This document shows positions 1 to 13,170 of a stretch of 64,000 nt of DNA, one piece after another (the first letter of the stretch is position 1; every line of letters starts with the position of its first letter). A program made the translations under genes and the position numbers. The notes under the pieces were generated by a model. The model was not told the origin of the DNA. It saw only the letters and a list, made by a program, of their open reading frames with translations, and made no database searches. The DNA is from Chionoecetes opilio (taxonomy: Eukaryota; Arthropoda; Malacostraca; Decapoda; Majidae). Location: NCBI GenBank assembly GCA_016584305.1, contig JACEEZ010007263.1, positions 35,001 through 99,000 on the forward strand. The letters run 5' to 3'.

Positions 1-140
1 TGAAAGAAAAGAAAAAAAAAGAAAGATACTGAAAGAAAAGAAAAAAGAAGAAAGATACTAAAAGAAAAGAAAAACAAATAAAGATACTGAAAGAAAAGAA
101 AAAAGAAGAATGATACTAAAAGAAGAAAGATACTAAAGAA
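1..140. repeat. A-rich tandem repeat, about 29 bp unit
   Basis: Four or five imperfect copies of an A/G-rich unit ending in 'gaaagatact' run from the window start. No coding potential is seen. Confidence 0.7.
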
Positions 141-321
141 TTGTCTAGCGCGTGTGAAGACAAGTGAAGTGGTCCATCAAAATTACGTGAAAAAACATGA
201 GAAAAGAAAATAGTAACATTTAAATAAAGTGAATTATAAGTGGTGAGAAAAGACAAAGAATCTGCAAAGACTGTGTTGGATGTATTATATTTGATCAGCT
301 GGTCTTCACTGTTAAGTAATA

Positions 322-1140
<819 letters not shown>

Positions 1141-1216
1141 ATGATATAAGGAATTACCACGTATAGATCTCACGGCCTCTTGTAGCTTCCTTATTTTCTT
1201 ATGTTCTTATATATGG
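1141..1216 (+). mobile_element. CR1-like LINE 3' tail fragment
   Basis: Matches the 3' end of the LINE at 38671-39592: 'gaattaccacgta', then 'cggcctcttgtagcttcc', then 'ttcttatgttctta'. It is a severely 5'-truncated copy. Confidence 0.75.
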
Positions 1217-1658
1217 TCCTTGCTGCCGTGGGACTTGTCAATAAGAAATTCGGTGGCTAGTGGACATTAGGCGTGTTGTGCAAATACAGATATATTTTTC
1301 TCTGTATCTACGGTGAATATATAAGTTGCCGCTCCATAGACCATTTTCTTTGATGCCTAAACATCTTTTTTTCATGGATAGCTAAGTTATTTTGCTGGCG
1401 AGACGACTCTGACTACTGTAGGATGCGATCGTGTTACTAATACTAGGAATTATATTTACAACAAGTTTCCCTCTCTGCCAGTCATTAGTTTCCATGTCAA
1501 CATTGCTCATATATAATTGGATTTGCCTGCAATAGAGAGAGAAAAAGGCCGGAATTAGCAGGCTGGAATAGAAAACAAAGAAACGATATTTTGGAGCATG
1601 ACAAAAAAACTCTTCTGTCAAAATAATGTCTGTCATTTTGTTTTTGTTTTTGTTGTTT

Positions 1659-1713
1659 TGGTGGTGGTGGTGGTGGTGGTGGTGGTGGTGGTGGTGGTGG
1701 TGGTGGTGGTGGT
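1659..1713. repeat. (GGT)n microsatellite
   Basis: About 18 GGT units. Confidence 0.95.
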
Positions 1714-2050
1714 GTGTGCCTCTAAGAAGGTCACCACGAAGTAAGGTGTCTCGTGGTGCCTTTGACTGTCCTTATAAATGCAGAGCGGAGAAGTGAACAG
1801 GCGAGCAAAAAAAAATAAAGATAATTTCAGACACTGTAAGAACTAGAAAGACAATAAGAACTAGCTGTTATATTATTCAATGAAATCATATATGTAATTC
1901 AATGTAGTAGAAATAAATGAAAGTCAGAAGTTGACAAGAGAGTAGAAGGGGAAAATAATGAGTAATTTAAGATATAATAATAATAAAAATAATAATAAAA
2001 ATAATAACACTAATTTTATGTTCACTCGAAGGCATGCAGAAAGAAAAAAA

Positions 2051-2296
2051 TAGATATATAGATATGTTGAAAAATAAAATATGTGAGTAAAAATAAATGT
2101 TGAAAAATAAAATATGTGAGTAAAAATAAATGTTGAAAAATAAAATATGTGAGTAAAAATAAATGTTGAAAAATAAAATGTGTGAGTAAAAAATAAATGT
2201 TGAAAAATGAAATATGTGAGTAAAAATAAATGTTGAAAAATAAAATATGTGAGTAAAAATAAATGTTGAAAATTAAATATGTGAGTAAAAATAAAT
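2051..2296. repeat. 33-bp minisatellite
   Basis: About seven copies of a 33-bp AT-rich unit containing 'aaataaatgttgaaaaataa' and 'tatgtgagt'. Because 33 is a multiple of 3, one minus frame stays open with an 11-residue periodic peptide. This is not taken as a gene. Confidence 0.9.
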
Positions 2297-2900
2297 ATAA
2301 AATGAGTAGAATGAGTAGAATGTATGAGTAGAATGAGTATAAAAGGTGGTAGGGAAACTCAGGACGAATCAGGAACACTATATAATTATATTCTCTAACG
2401 TTTCGACAAGCGTCTTCTTCAGAGAGAATGACGGAAATACAGAAAGTTGATATATAGATGTGTCATGATGAGCTCGATATAATAGTTTGTACCCAGAGCA
2501 AGTGACACAACACACGCAGCATCTGACGCCTTCCTAAACATTTGATTGATAATGACAAAGTGTTCACAGCAAGCTCGGATAATAAAAAACTTTATTTTTC
2601 ATAACTTTATTGAATCACAGACGTAATACCTGTTAAGTATTCATCATCGGGACACAATGACATCACTAGACCAAGGTTTTCGTCAGATGCAAGGAGTCGC
2701 AAGATGGAAATGAGTACTACACGTGCATGTAACCAAAAGGGAGGACAAGGAAGATAACAAATGAGTGTTGTAATCGTAATCAGCCGTGCAGATAACAACC
2801 TGTTCTGATAGCTTTCCTGTATTGAGATAAAAAGTATATCTATAAGATTGATTACTGATTGGGAAATGACAACGGCCTGATGCTCGCCTCAAGAAAGAGT
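2297..2900. other. Intergenic DNA, no gene seen
   Basis: Unique-looking sequence with short minus frames (2607-2892) that show no recognisable domain. Confidence 0.4.
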
Positions 2901-3110
2901 TTAACCCCTTGAGACCCAGAACGTAATTTCCATTGTAATTTGGGTACCATTAGACGAATTTTAGTGAATACAAGCAATATTTTATAGATATGACCTGTTT
3001 GGTATCCTTGTCGACTAACTAATTTGGTATATTCAGTTACTTTTCGTAATTTTATGGCTAATAACATGATTTTAGATAGCAAAGGAAAGATCTGGGTGTG
3101 AAGGGGTTAA
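2901..3110. mobile_element. piggyBac-like MITE, copy 1
   Basis: A 210-bp unit bounded by TTAA on both sides. The termini are inverted: 'ccccttgagacccaga' at the left and, on the other strand, 'ccccttcacacccagatc' at the right. A diverged second copy lies at 7291-7505 in gene 1 intron 1. A TTAA target with CCC-starting inverted repeats is typical of piggyBac-type elements. There is no coding capacity, so it would be non-autonomous. Confidence 0.75.
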
Positions 3111-3292
3111 GCTACTGTGTGAAGGAAGAGAACCGAGGAAGTGCGTGTGTTCGGTGGCTTATAGAAAGGTATACAAGGGAGGAATGAAGACTGTAGTTAA
3201 TTCCTGTATTAGTGGGATGGACAGAATAGGAATGGAAGGGATGAGGTAGTGTTGCTGCGGCTCACACACACACATACATACACACCCTTTGG

Positions 3293-3590
3293 GGAGGCGG
3301 TGGCCGAGTGGTTAGCGTCTTGGAGTGCTGAGCTCAATGTTCCGAGTTCGAATCCTGCCGGGGGCAACTCTTTCAAGAGCCTGATCCATACATAGAAAAC
3401 GCGATCTTCACATAAGACCACAGGTGTCACTATAAATATCCAGCCACTAACGGGCGAGGAAAAAAAAAAAAAAAAAAAAAAAATGGCTCGGCAGACTGTG
3501 CCATTCTTAATTAATGCATTTTTGTTGTAGTTTCCTTATGTAATTTAATTATACTGGCAATAAATATTGAACTTGAACTTGAACACACAC
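3293..3590 (+). mobile_element. tRNA-derived SINE (Leu/Ser-like head)
   Basis: The 5' head has a Pol III A box ('tggccgagtgg') and B box ('gttcgaatcc') with a long variable-arm region, as in class II tRNAs. It is followed by an unrelated body, a poly-A run at 3460-3483 and a tail of repeated 'ttgaac'. CA-type repeats lie on both sides (about 3264-3289 and 3585-3602). Confidence 0.75.
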
Positions 3591-3773
3591 ACACACACAC
3601 AAAAAAAAAAAAAGTGCTATCGCTTAAAAAGATATATTGATAATTATATAATCAGTGAAGGTTATCGTTATCTTCGGACTTACTTTGTGTTAATAATTGT
3701 TGATCAAGCATAAAACACTAAATATTGTGGACGGTTATGAATAGTACATAAATGTCATGAAGAGTTTATTTGC

Positions 3774-3912
<139 letters not shown>

Positions 3913-4332
3913 GATCATTATAACATATTAATATATTAAGGTAATCGTGTTAATTAATTTCCTAAGTCTATCGTATAAAGCTAATTCGCCCAAGTTGTAC
4001 TTAAGTGCATCACAATATTTCGAGTGAAGTTAAATAATAGATCTAGGAATTCTCTCCACTACGATTATATGTTTGTCGTTTGAATGTGTCTTAATTCTTT
4101 TTTTTTCACATCAAACTTAGCAAACGGGGAACCTCAATTATCATGAACATCAGTATGGAATGGTAGAAATGGCACGTAATATAACACAGCATCGATAGAT
4201 AACAGGACGACAATAGAGCACACATAACACAAAATTAAATGGACTTCGCTCAGGAACGACGTTACTTAAAATACTTCACAAGATAAGTTACTGGATATTC
4301 GCAGTCGTGTTTACATTCATCCCATCCCGCCT
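3913..4332. other. 3' flank of MCT-like gene 1
   Basis: AT-rich sequence downstream, on the minus strand, of the gene 1 stop codon. It probably contains the 3' UTR. No convincing polyadenylation signal was fixed. Confidence 0.4.
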
Positions 4333-4493
4333 CTACGCTTTCGTCGCCTCCTTCCCCGCCTTCCCCAGCTCCCGGCGCAGGTCATGTCGCTCCGCCTGGC
4401 TCATGAAGGTCCACGCCGCCAGCCCCAACACGTACATCCCCGCTGCGACGCGCATGGCGATGGCGTAGCTCTGCGTCACGTCCCGGATGAAGC
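4333..4493 (-). CDS. MCT gene 1 terminal coding exon 5
   Basis: Acceptor cccag|gc, then GFIRDVTQSYAIAMRVAAG (TM12), a basic tail and a TAG stop at 4335-4333. It was found by alignment with the gene 2 last exon, because the frame is too short to stand out. Confidence 0.88.
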
Positions 4494-5422
4494 CTGGGGG
4501 AGGGATAGGAAGGCAATTTGGGGGGTAAATGATTTGAATGGACTCAGTCAGTCAGGAATGGTGGTCAGTGCGGAGTCAATAGGGAGCTTTAAAAGGAAGC
4601 TGTATAAATTCATTCATGGATGGGGATGAAAGGTGGATGTAGGTAGTGTTAAGTAACAGGAACTACCACGTGTAGGTCTCGCGGCCTCTTGTAGCTTCCT
4701 TATTTTCATTTGTTCTTATGTTAGGTCAGAGGCGGAATGAGAAAATAAAGGTGCCCTTATAGAGGCACCTATATCTTGAGAAGGTAAAGGTGTTAGTCCA
4801 TGCAAAATGTATACAGTAGTTGCCGATGACTATAAGATACGCTTAGTCTACTGTATGATAGCAGGTGTTGATTATGATGATGATAACGAAGGTATGTGTT
4901 AAGCATGTGAATCATGTGTGTGTGTGTGTGTGTGTGATCGCCAGTTTCACCCTCCCGGAGCGAGCTTGGAGCTCATTATAACTGAGCTTTAGGTAATGCT
5001 GGGACCTCACACATCCATCCCCTTGCTCAAGGGGAACAGTAACCGCCCGAGTTTGTCAGTGAAAAATCCCCGTGAGCAGTGAGGATTCGAACCGGCTAAA
5101 CACAGAATGATAGGCCAGCGCGCTATCCACTTGACCATCGTGGCGACGTAATAGCGTAACGCACACACACATCGTGTGTGTGTGTGTGTACGTACGTGTA
5201 TAAGTTACCTATAAGAGGGCCGATGCAGATGAACCCGACGGCGGCGCAGCACGAGGAGGCGCCGAAGACCTCAGCCAGACGCTCCACGCCCATCACATCG
5301 ATGATGACGAGGTTGTAGATGCCCATGCTGGCGCCCACGCCCACGCCGTACACCGCCATGACCGCCAGCAGCGTGTTGGGCGTGCTGAACACCGTGAAGG
5401 CTGCGGGAGGAAAGATTATGGA

Positions 5423-5470
<48 letters not shown>

Positions 5471-7876
5471 AATGCATCACCAATATCATCATCGTTATTA
5501 CCACCGCCACCACTGTCATCACCACCTCACCGGTGATCGAGGAAGCAACGAGCATAAAGCCAAACATGTAGGTGAGTCTCTTGTTGAAGCGCGGGAAGTC
5601 TGACAGCACGCACACCAGCACGCGGGTCACCAGGTTGCATCCCGCAGACACGGACACGCACCATGCCGCGGTGTCCTTGGAGAACCCGGCGTCCATCATG
5701 GCAAAGGGCACCATCATGATGAAGTTGAGGAGGGCATTAATGGACATAATGGCGCCGAAGCAGATGATGCACGCACGAAGGGACTTGAGCGCGCCCATAT
5801 CCTTTATGATGGATTTGATGACTCTGACGGGAAGACTGTCCTGCCGTCCCCTCTGTGCCTCCTTGTGGGCCTTCTCCTGCTCGTCATCCAAGGGCATCGT
5901 GGCCAGGCTCACCGCGTCCATGGAGGAAAGGCTCAGCGTTGAGTTATACCTTGACGACTGCCTTGAGGACGAAGCGCTTGTTTTCCAGCCCTCAAGACGC
6001 CCCAGAAGCCTCGCTCTCGCCGCAAGGCTGACGTCACCCTCTGGCTCGCCGGTGCTCCCGACGAAGGATGACGCAGAGGGGGACATGACCAGCCCGTGGG
6101 TCAGGCTAGGCGATCCCTTGGCCTTGGAATTTATGGGAAGTGGCGCTACCTGCAGTTCCTCGGGCTGCTCTTCGGCCGGTACCTTCTTCTGGTGCCACTC
6201 GTAGGGATGGAAGAAGGAGGCGCCGATGCAGGAGTTGAACAGCACGCCCCCGAGGATGAGCGTGGCGCCCCTGAAGCCGTAGGTGTCTTGCAGGTAGCGG
6301 GCGAAGAGCGGCCCCACAAACTGTCCTATACAGATGCCGCTCATCATGATGGCGTTGGTGAGGCCTCGCAGCCGCTGGAAGTAATGGGGCAGGATGGTGA
6401 AGCATTGGCAGGTCACTAGGCCGCCCCCGAACCCTGTATGGGGAGAAGATAGAAAAACTAAGCAATACACGATGCTTCTTTTTTATCGGAGGTGTGAGGA
6501 TGAAGTGGAATCAGTAACATATGTAATGGAGGCGTTCATTTGGAATGGGAGGGAGCTCAAACACGTGTCGTTACTGCTTTTAGTGTTGTGTAAGTCATGT
6601 GATAATATTTTGAAGATCAGAAGGAAATCATAAATACATTCCTTGGACGAACATACGATGATAGCAAGTTTTGGCAGAGCACGAACGAGACAGGCGAAAT
6701 AATAGAAAGTAGGCAGACGACAGGCTTGAGAGCCTTGTACCCACCCGTCAGAAGGGAGAAGGAGAAGAAGAGGAAGGCGGGGTTGGGCGCGAAGGCAGAG
6801 AGCGTCATGCCCACAGACGCCACCGCCGAGCCACTCAGCGCCACGGGACGCCACCCGAACTCCTGCGTGAGGGGCCGCGCTAAGAGGGCACTGGTGAACC
6901 ACAGGAAGCACTGCAGGCTGAAGATCCATGCCGTGCTGGTGGAGGAGGAGCCGGCCGCGAGGAGGTACCCGGAGAAGAGCACGCCGAAGCAGGGCCCTAG
7001 CGTGGGTAGCAGCGTCTGTGGCGGTACCAGGAGGAGGAGGAGGAGGAAAAGATTTAGAGTTATGTAGTCACGGAAAAACACTACCCCTCCCACCCCTTAC
7101 AAGATAGCGCCGTAGTGGTGAATCGAACCAACGACCCCACTATCACACGTCCAGCACATTGCCAGTATGCAACGGCCCGTGACTCCTAAAGCATGATTAA
7201 AGCCTAAGGAAGGAAGATAAGCCTACAGGCGCGCTCACACGCAAAAGAAGAAAAAGGAAAGGATGAAAATATGGAGAAAACTTATTTGCCTTAACCCCTT
7301 GAGTCCCAGAACACACTTATTTCCATAGACATCAATTTGACTATCATTAGAAGATTTAATGAATATAAGCGATATTTATAGATATGACTTGTTTAGTATC
7401 CTTGTCCAATAGCTAATTTGGTGTATTGAGTTAGTTTTCGTAATTTTATGGCTAACAACATACGATTTTATATAGCAATGAAAGATCTGGGCGTGAAAGG
7501 GTTATTAATGGATGAAATACGTGACGGCTTGACTTACCGCGATGAGGAAGGTCCCGAGCGCCACCATCCAGCCCCAACCCCCGTCCGGCGGCACCATCCT
7601 GTAAGGCTTGGCCACGTCCTGATCTTTGGAGGGGCGAACGGTGTGATTGTTGCCTGCAGGGTGGTGGCGCTGGTGGTGGTGGTGGTGTGTCTTGTCTCTG
7701 TCTCTTCCACCCGCCGCGTCGCCCTCGTCACCACTGCAACCACAGCTCTTGTCATCCTCACGCCACACTTTCTTATAGGCATTTATACCCTGGCACTTGC
7801 CCTCTCTTTGTCCCTGGCACTTGGGGGCAACTCTGGCCACCTCCACCTCTGTTTCTGTGCCCCTGTCTGCTGCCAT
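4333..7876 (-). CDS. MCT-like transporter gene 1 (SLC16 family, five coding exons)
   Basis: Predicted plasma-membrane major-facilitator carrier of the monocarboxylate-transporter family. Coding join on the minus strand: 7876-7538, 7015-6745, 6433-5531, 5400-5209, 4493-4333, which is 1866 nt and 621 aa. All junctions are GT-AG with phases 0,1,1,1. The start at 7876 has a strong Kozak context (ggccATGg); the longer upstream frame lacks an ATG. Seen: the MCT signature PDGGWGW at residues 97-103, TM1-TM6, the TM5 motif YFQRLRG at 221-227, a long cytoplasmic loop at about 285-425, then TM7-TM12 and a charged tail. The N-terminus is long and His-rich. The TM8 acidic residue and TM1 lysine of the classical lactate carriers are not found, so the substrate is unknown. 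It is most like genes 2 and 3 of this cluster. Confidence 0.9.
4537..4735 (+). mobile_element. CR1-like LINE 3' fragment in gene 1 intron 4
   Basis: Carries the last codons of the LINE ORF ('gtcagtgcggagtcaatagg', 'ggatgaaaggtggatgtag') and the 3' tail 'cggcctcttgtagcttcc' plus 'ttgttcttatg'. Antisense to the gene. Confidence 0.85.
4938..5148 (-). mobile_element. tRNA-derived SINE2 copy in gene 1 intron 4
   Basis: On the minus strand it reads 'gatggtcaagtggatag' (A box) and 'ggttcgaatcctcactg' (B box), then a body ending 'ctccgggagggtgaaact'. It matches 50356-50617. (TG)n at 4916-4937 and CA/TG repeats at 5160-5189 flank it. Confidence 0.8.
5209..5400 (-). CDS. MCT gene 1 coding exon 4
   Basis: 192 nt, the same length as gene 2 exon 4. 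Acceptor cgcag|cc, donor atag|gtaact. Encodes TM10-TM11 with YNLVIIDVMGVERLAEVFG. Confidence 0.92.
5429..5468. repeat. (AG)n microsatellite in gene 1 intron 3
   Basis: Twenty AG units close to the exon 4 acceptor region of gene 1. Confidence 0.95.
5531..6433 (-). CDS. MCT gene 1 coding exon 3
   Basis: 903 nt. Acceptor acag|gg, donor accg|gtgagg, phase 1. Encodes TM4-TM6, the central loop and TM7-TM9. The 210-codon plus-strand frame over it is an antisense shadow. Confidence 0.93.
6745..7015 (-). CDS. MCT gene 1 coding exon 2
   Basis: 271 nt, the same length as gene 2 exon 2. Acceptor cacag|acg, donor g|gtgggt, phase 1. Encodes the rest of TM1 through TM3-TM4, including RPLTQEFGWRPVA. Confidence 0.9.
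7105..7195 (-). mobile_element. Possible tRNA-like SINE head in gene 1 intron 1
   Basis: The minus strand carries a B-box-like 'ggttcgattc' near 7118-7127. The upstream tRNA-like half is poorly preserved, so this is tentative. Confidence 0.35.
7291..7505. mobile_element. piggyBac-like MITE, copy 2 (gene 1 intron 1)
   Basis: Same family as 2901-3110. The left end is TTAA-ccccttgagtcccag. The right end is 'atctgggcgtgaaaggg' followed by TTAT, so the right TTAA has mutated or was imperfect. Confidence 0.72.
7538..7876 (-). CDS. MCT gene 1 coding exon 1
   Basis: Encodes the N-terminal tail and first half of TM1. The donor is gcg|gtaagt, phase 0. The encoded run of His residues comes from a local CAC repeat. 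Confidence 0.9.
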
Positions 7877-8764
7877 GGCCCCTTCCCCCCTGTCAGTAGT
7901 GAACGCCCCGCCCCCTTGTTGTGCAGTGTGTCTCGTGTGTCGTGTGTGCCTCGACTTCAACAGACAGGCTGGCAGACTAAACAAGTTACCGTGTTTCTAA
8001 TAGTTACCAGAGGGCAAAGAAAGGTCTCGCGTTGCTGTGAGTTGAAGTTACGTTTTCTTGTCTGGTTTGGTGGCTTTGAAACTGCTTGTTGCTGAGGCAC
8101 TGACGGCTTTGTAGCTTTTTCGTAGTGATGTTGAATGGACTGATTTTCTTTCTGTTTTGTTCTTTGTCTTTGATTTTGTGTGGTAGTGAGGGCTGTTTTT
8201 GTTTTTTGTATGGGGATATTTATGAGTTTCTCGCTTTCCTGTTGTTTCCTGTTATCACATCAATACTTCTAGGTTCTGTTTCGGTTATGAAGAGTTAGAA
8301 ATATCTGAATTCATCATTATCACTTACATACGAAAAAAATGTCTACCAGAATAGGAGGTAAAATAAATATAGTTATGTTGTCTGATCACCAATGTACATT
8401 TTTTTAATTTTTTTATATATAGATATTTCACGTTTGGTTTCAATGAGAAGTTTCAGATGTTTGGTGTGAATGTTTCAAGGCCAAAACTGGGATATGCTGG
8501 CACTGGTTGGTGGACCTTGGCACTGATCTGTTGGCGTTTAGGAGTGACATTGTAGCACGTGCTTCAACCCCCCTTTTTACCCCCCTCCCCTCTCCTCTCC
8601 CCTCCCATCTACCCCTCACTTCTCCTCTCTCCTCCCTTCTACCCCCCCCCCTCTCCTCTCCCCCATCGTGGCATACCCTCACACAGAATCTTTTACTTCA
8701 TCAAGAGTATTGCGTCAGAGTATTGCGTCATTCACAAATTTCCTTTTTCCCCACGGCCACCTGT
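7877..8764. other. 5' flank of MCT-like gene 1
   Basis: Upstream region of gene 1, probably holding the 5' UTR and promoter. 8570-8665 is a C/T-rich tract with many 'cccctc' runs. No TATA box or initiator could be assigned with confidence. Confidence 0.4.
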
Positions 8765-9115
8765 TCCACCACCACCACCACCACTGCTGTGTTTGCTATA
8801 TTACCATAACGTGTTATACTGGTACCCCTGCTACTACTACTTCTACTACTACTGCTTTACTACTGCTACTAAAACTACTACCACTATTTCTACTACTACT
8901 ACTACTTTACTACTACTACTACCACTACTTCTACTACTACTACTTTACTACTACTGCTAAAACTACTACCACTACTTCTACTACTACTGCAACTACTACT
9001 TTACTACTACTACAATATACTGCTACTGTTATAATAGTAATAATAATAATATCTTTACTACAATTATTGCTACTGCTACTACTACTAGTATTACCACTAT
9101 CACTTCTAGTATCTG
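8765..9115. repeat. Imperfect (CTA/ACC)n tract
   Basis: Degenerate CTA-type triplets. The Tyr/Thr/Leu-rich frames are repeat artefacts. Confidence 0.9.
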
Positions 9116-9307
9116 ATTATTTCTACCTCACAATTCCTGCTTCTCATAGTAACAACGATAAATCCACCGCCTCTTTTTGTGATCCCACGAGAGAAAAAGT
9201 TACTGTAGAATGGGTATACACTTACTTCAACTACTTCACGTTTCAACCCTAAAACAAAGAAATACCAACACTGTATCCTTTGTCTATACACTGCACCATA
9301 CTATACG

Positions 9308-9382
9308 ATGTCCACCCCCACCACCACCACCACCCCCACCACCACCAACCCCACCACCACCACCACCACCACCAACAACAAC
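9308..9382. repeat. (CCA)n microsatellite
   Basis: Imperfect CCA triplets with C runs. Confidence 0.9.
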
Positions 9383-9497
9383 AACAATAATTCTAGGAGT
9401 TATGTAAAGAAGCGTCAGTTGCCAAGCGAGTACAACCGCCGCTCACCTTTTTGCAAGTCCCACTGCCTCCACCTCCAAGTCTCCACCTCCACCGCAG

Positions 9498-9935
<438 letters not shown>

Positions 9936-10198
9936 CAAGGTCAGGGTTGCCACACGATGGAATACGACCCGTTGAGGTATCGCAGAGATGCCGCGGTAGT
10001 ACAATCAGATGTAAGGTGGTCCATGCACTATAGATGTAACAGCTTCCCCGCGCCTTCTATCACCTCGTTGTGAGGCGTTAAGCCTAACTTTAAGAAAAAT
10101 AACTTTCCTCGCAGGACTAACCTTGAGAAAACATCGTGATTGCCTTCCAGAAAGAAATTCGTCAGGAAAAAAATGAGATTATATAATGGACCGCCGAC

Positions 10199-10337
<139 letters not shown>

Positions 10338-10437
10338 ACGATTTTTTTTTTTTAACTGAACCACATAAGATAAATAGAGGAAAAATATTGTGTGCCTTGA
10401 TATATATGTGAATACTAGCCGCAAAGGCCCACCAAAA

Positions 10438-10563
10438 AAGGGATCGGATCATCTCATAATTGGGCTTAAAACCTTCCTCTGGTCAACCCGGTTCCAAAAA
10501 TGTGCCATATGAGGTGATTGCGCCACGGGGGGCGGAACCTATACCAGACACACACACACACAC

Positions 10564-10594
<31 letters not shown>

Positions 10595-11480
10595 CACTTT
10601 CGCTTATATTTACCATTACCCATTACCCCCCACCTATTCCCTCACCCATCACCCATCACCCCCAACCCATCACCCCCCACCCATTCACTCACCCATCACC
10701 CCACACCCATTACCCATCACCCCACCCATTCACTCACCCATTACCCATCACCCTACATCAAGGTTTCCTCAATTCTCGTAACCCACTTTTTTTTCACAAT
10801 TATCGCTAATAGGCTGCTAAGCAAAAAAAAAAAAACAAGGGATCGATCATCGTCATAATTGGCTTAAACCTTCCCCTGGTCAACCCGTTCACAAATGGCC
10901 ATATGAGTATTCGCCACGGGAATCATACCACACACCACCACACACACAACACACACTAGACAACACACTTTCCTTACTAATTACCCATTACCTCTACCCA
11001 CTTTTTTTTCACATACGCTAAACTGCTACCAAAAACCAAATAATACATCTACTCAAATTGGCTAACCCAACCATTCCCACTCATACCATTCCAAATTTCC
11101 ATCTGGTTCTCGCAACGCGATTATCCACCCTCACATATGCATCCACACAGACAGAAGAAAAAGAAATTCTAATTTAACATTACATTCAACTATCTCACAT
11201 GTCAACCCTACCCCCAAACCACACGCTCCATGTCTATATACTGCCACCAACTATACCATTCCACACCCCACCACACCAACCATACCACACCACACAGCCC
11301 CAACCGCAACCACACTTCTTTTTTCACCATTATCCGCTAATACTCTAAACAAAAAAAATAAAAAATATTAGAATAATTATAATTGAGGCTTAAATTCCAA
11401 CTGAGTACAACCCGTTCAAAAATTCCATATATATTGCAGATATACCATCAACTCACACTCAATGAATTAGACCGACAAAG
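10438..11480 (+). repeat. Tandem copies of a roughly 300-400 bp unit, increasingly corrupted
   Basis: Copy 1 (about 10438-10826) runs from 'gggatcggatcatctcataa' through (AC/ACAG)n and 'acccattaccc' blocks to a poly-A. Copies 2 (about 10840-11030), 3 (about 11040-11350) and 4 (about 11360-11480) repeat the same order of landmarks with rising numbers of substitutions and deletions. The decay is directional. Confidence 0.65.
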
Positions 11481-11543
11481 ACAGCAACTACGAAGAAGAC
11501 GACATTTTGAGACTAGACTACATGAACGAAGAGACTATTGTTG

Positions 11544-11544
<1 letters not shown>

Positions 11545-11600
<56 letters not shown>
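11545..11600. repeat. (AT)n microsatellite
   Basis: About 28 AT units. Confidence 0.95.
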
Positions 11601-11602
<2 letters not shown>

Positions 11603-11833
11603 ATTATATTGATTAAATTTTTCGATGAGGTAATTGATTTTTTTTTTAAATGTATAAAGATACATTAAAAAAAAAATCAATGAACTACTATCAACCCTTT
11701 ACCTTAATTTTTTCTTCAGAAGTGAGGAGGACAGGATACAAAGAGTTTTAAATCGCTCTGAGGTTGTTTGTCTCCCCTGAAGACAAGGCAGTGAAATTCA
11801 TCAGTAGAATTACTTAAAATACTTCACATCATT

Positions 11834-13066
11834 AAGGGGGAAATCTCACCACGCGTGCCCCAGAGTGGTTCTTCGGTCACCCTGCGCTTACTAATTCACT
11901 TATGCCAATGATTGTTTTACACGAAATGCCTGATGATAGGATGCTACTGTGCCACTACTGTGATGATAGGATGCTACTGTGCCAGTACTGTGATGATAGG
12001 ATGCTACTGTGCCAGAAGTTTCAATAATTCCGCTGTAATACTTTTGCGACAATAAATAATTTTGCGCGAATTTAAGTATTTTGAATTTTTTTTTTAATAA
12101 CTTGAAAACAGTGAAGATTATGGCAATACCCTTTTTCCTATAGATAGTTGATACGTAAATCTAAGTTTTTGGGCATAGTCACGAATCTCATTTCTAAGAA
12201 AAATGTTCAGTGCCATAAGGAAAATGGCGCTTTTTTATTAATCGAAAATTTTCAGTAAATATTTAAAAAAAAAATTCAACACCTTAGACATGGCTATACC
12301 GGCAAGTGTACATATTCATTTCACGGTTATTTTGCAACAGAAATGAGAAAATCGGTGAATTAAATGCTAAGTTAATTAGATTTTTTATTTTTTATGCGAA
12401 AACATAAAATTATGAGAAAAACGCATTTTTGTTTTTCTACTATATAACACCCTAATATTCACACACACGAGTAATATATTGATATGAACAGGGTTTCTCA
12501 ACATTATATAACCCTTCAGCCCGTACTGGGAGGTCCGTATTGCGAGATAAGGTCACTTCGAGGTCATTCAAGGTCACATTGCTTACTGGGTACCACCTCA
12601 CCCGGTCATCCTCCTACATCAAGGCTCCTGGTCCCCTTTTGTTTATATATACTACTATACTATATATATATACGTATAATATTATGAACTAAGTATACTA
12701 TATACGATATATACTATAAGGTTATATATACTAAGAATCGGTCGTTACTGACAGAGCCTCTCGCCAGCCTAGATGCCTTGCTGCCCGCCAAACATGCCTA
12801 AATTATTGTACAGTGACATCAGACCACAATAATCGAAAAAAACAAAATAAAAAAACGCACAAAATATGTACAAATGCAATGTTTATCGATCAGCCGGCAG
12901 GAAAAGGGCGTGGCAGAGCACCAGGGGATTTAAATTTTAAAGGTACGCACCGCTTCATACGCCCGGCAGATATGCCTATTGGATGCGTCTGACCCTGCCG
13001 AATTTACACACTAAATATCAAATAATTATATATTTTTTTGAACCGAGTGGTGAGATTTCCCCCTGA
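11834..13066. mobile_element. Putative DNA element with inverted ends, about 1.2 kb
   Basis: The left end 'agggggaaatctcaccac' matches, inverted, the right end 'gtggtgagatttccccct'. No transposase frame is present inside and no clean target duplication is seen. The interior includes a 30-bp tandem triplication. Confidence 0.5.
11925..12015. repeat. 30-bp unit repeated three times
   Basis: Three near-identical copies of 'tgatgataggatgctactgt' plus 'gccagtactg'. Confidence 0.9.
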
Positions 13067-13079
13067 GGGTCGCGTGTAC

Positions 13080-13170
13080 CACGTCACCTTGGAGTTATCA
13101 CTTTGTCCTCCCAAGTCTTGCCCACGTCACCTTGGAGTTATCACTTTGTCCTCCCAAGTCTTGCCCACGT
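13080..13170. repeat. 43-bp tandem duplication
   Basis: 'cacgtcaccttggagttatc' through 'cccaagtcttgcc' occurs twice in a row, with the start of a third copy. Confidence 0.85.

Noticed and set aside
2385..2430. 'acgtttcgacaagcgtcttc' as a Penelope-like element end
   Set aside because: A similar word occurs in some retroelement ends, but no associated body or frame is visible here.
5572..6204. 210-codon plus-strand frame
   Set aside because: Antisense shadow of gene 1 exon 3, which has transporter motifs, correct splice sites and paralogues.
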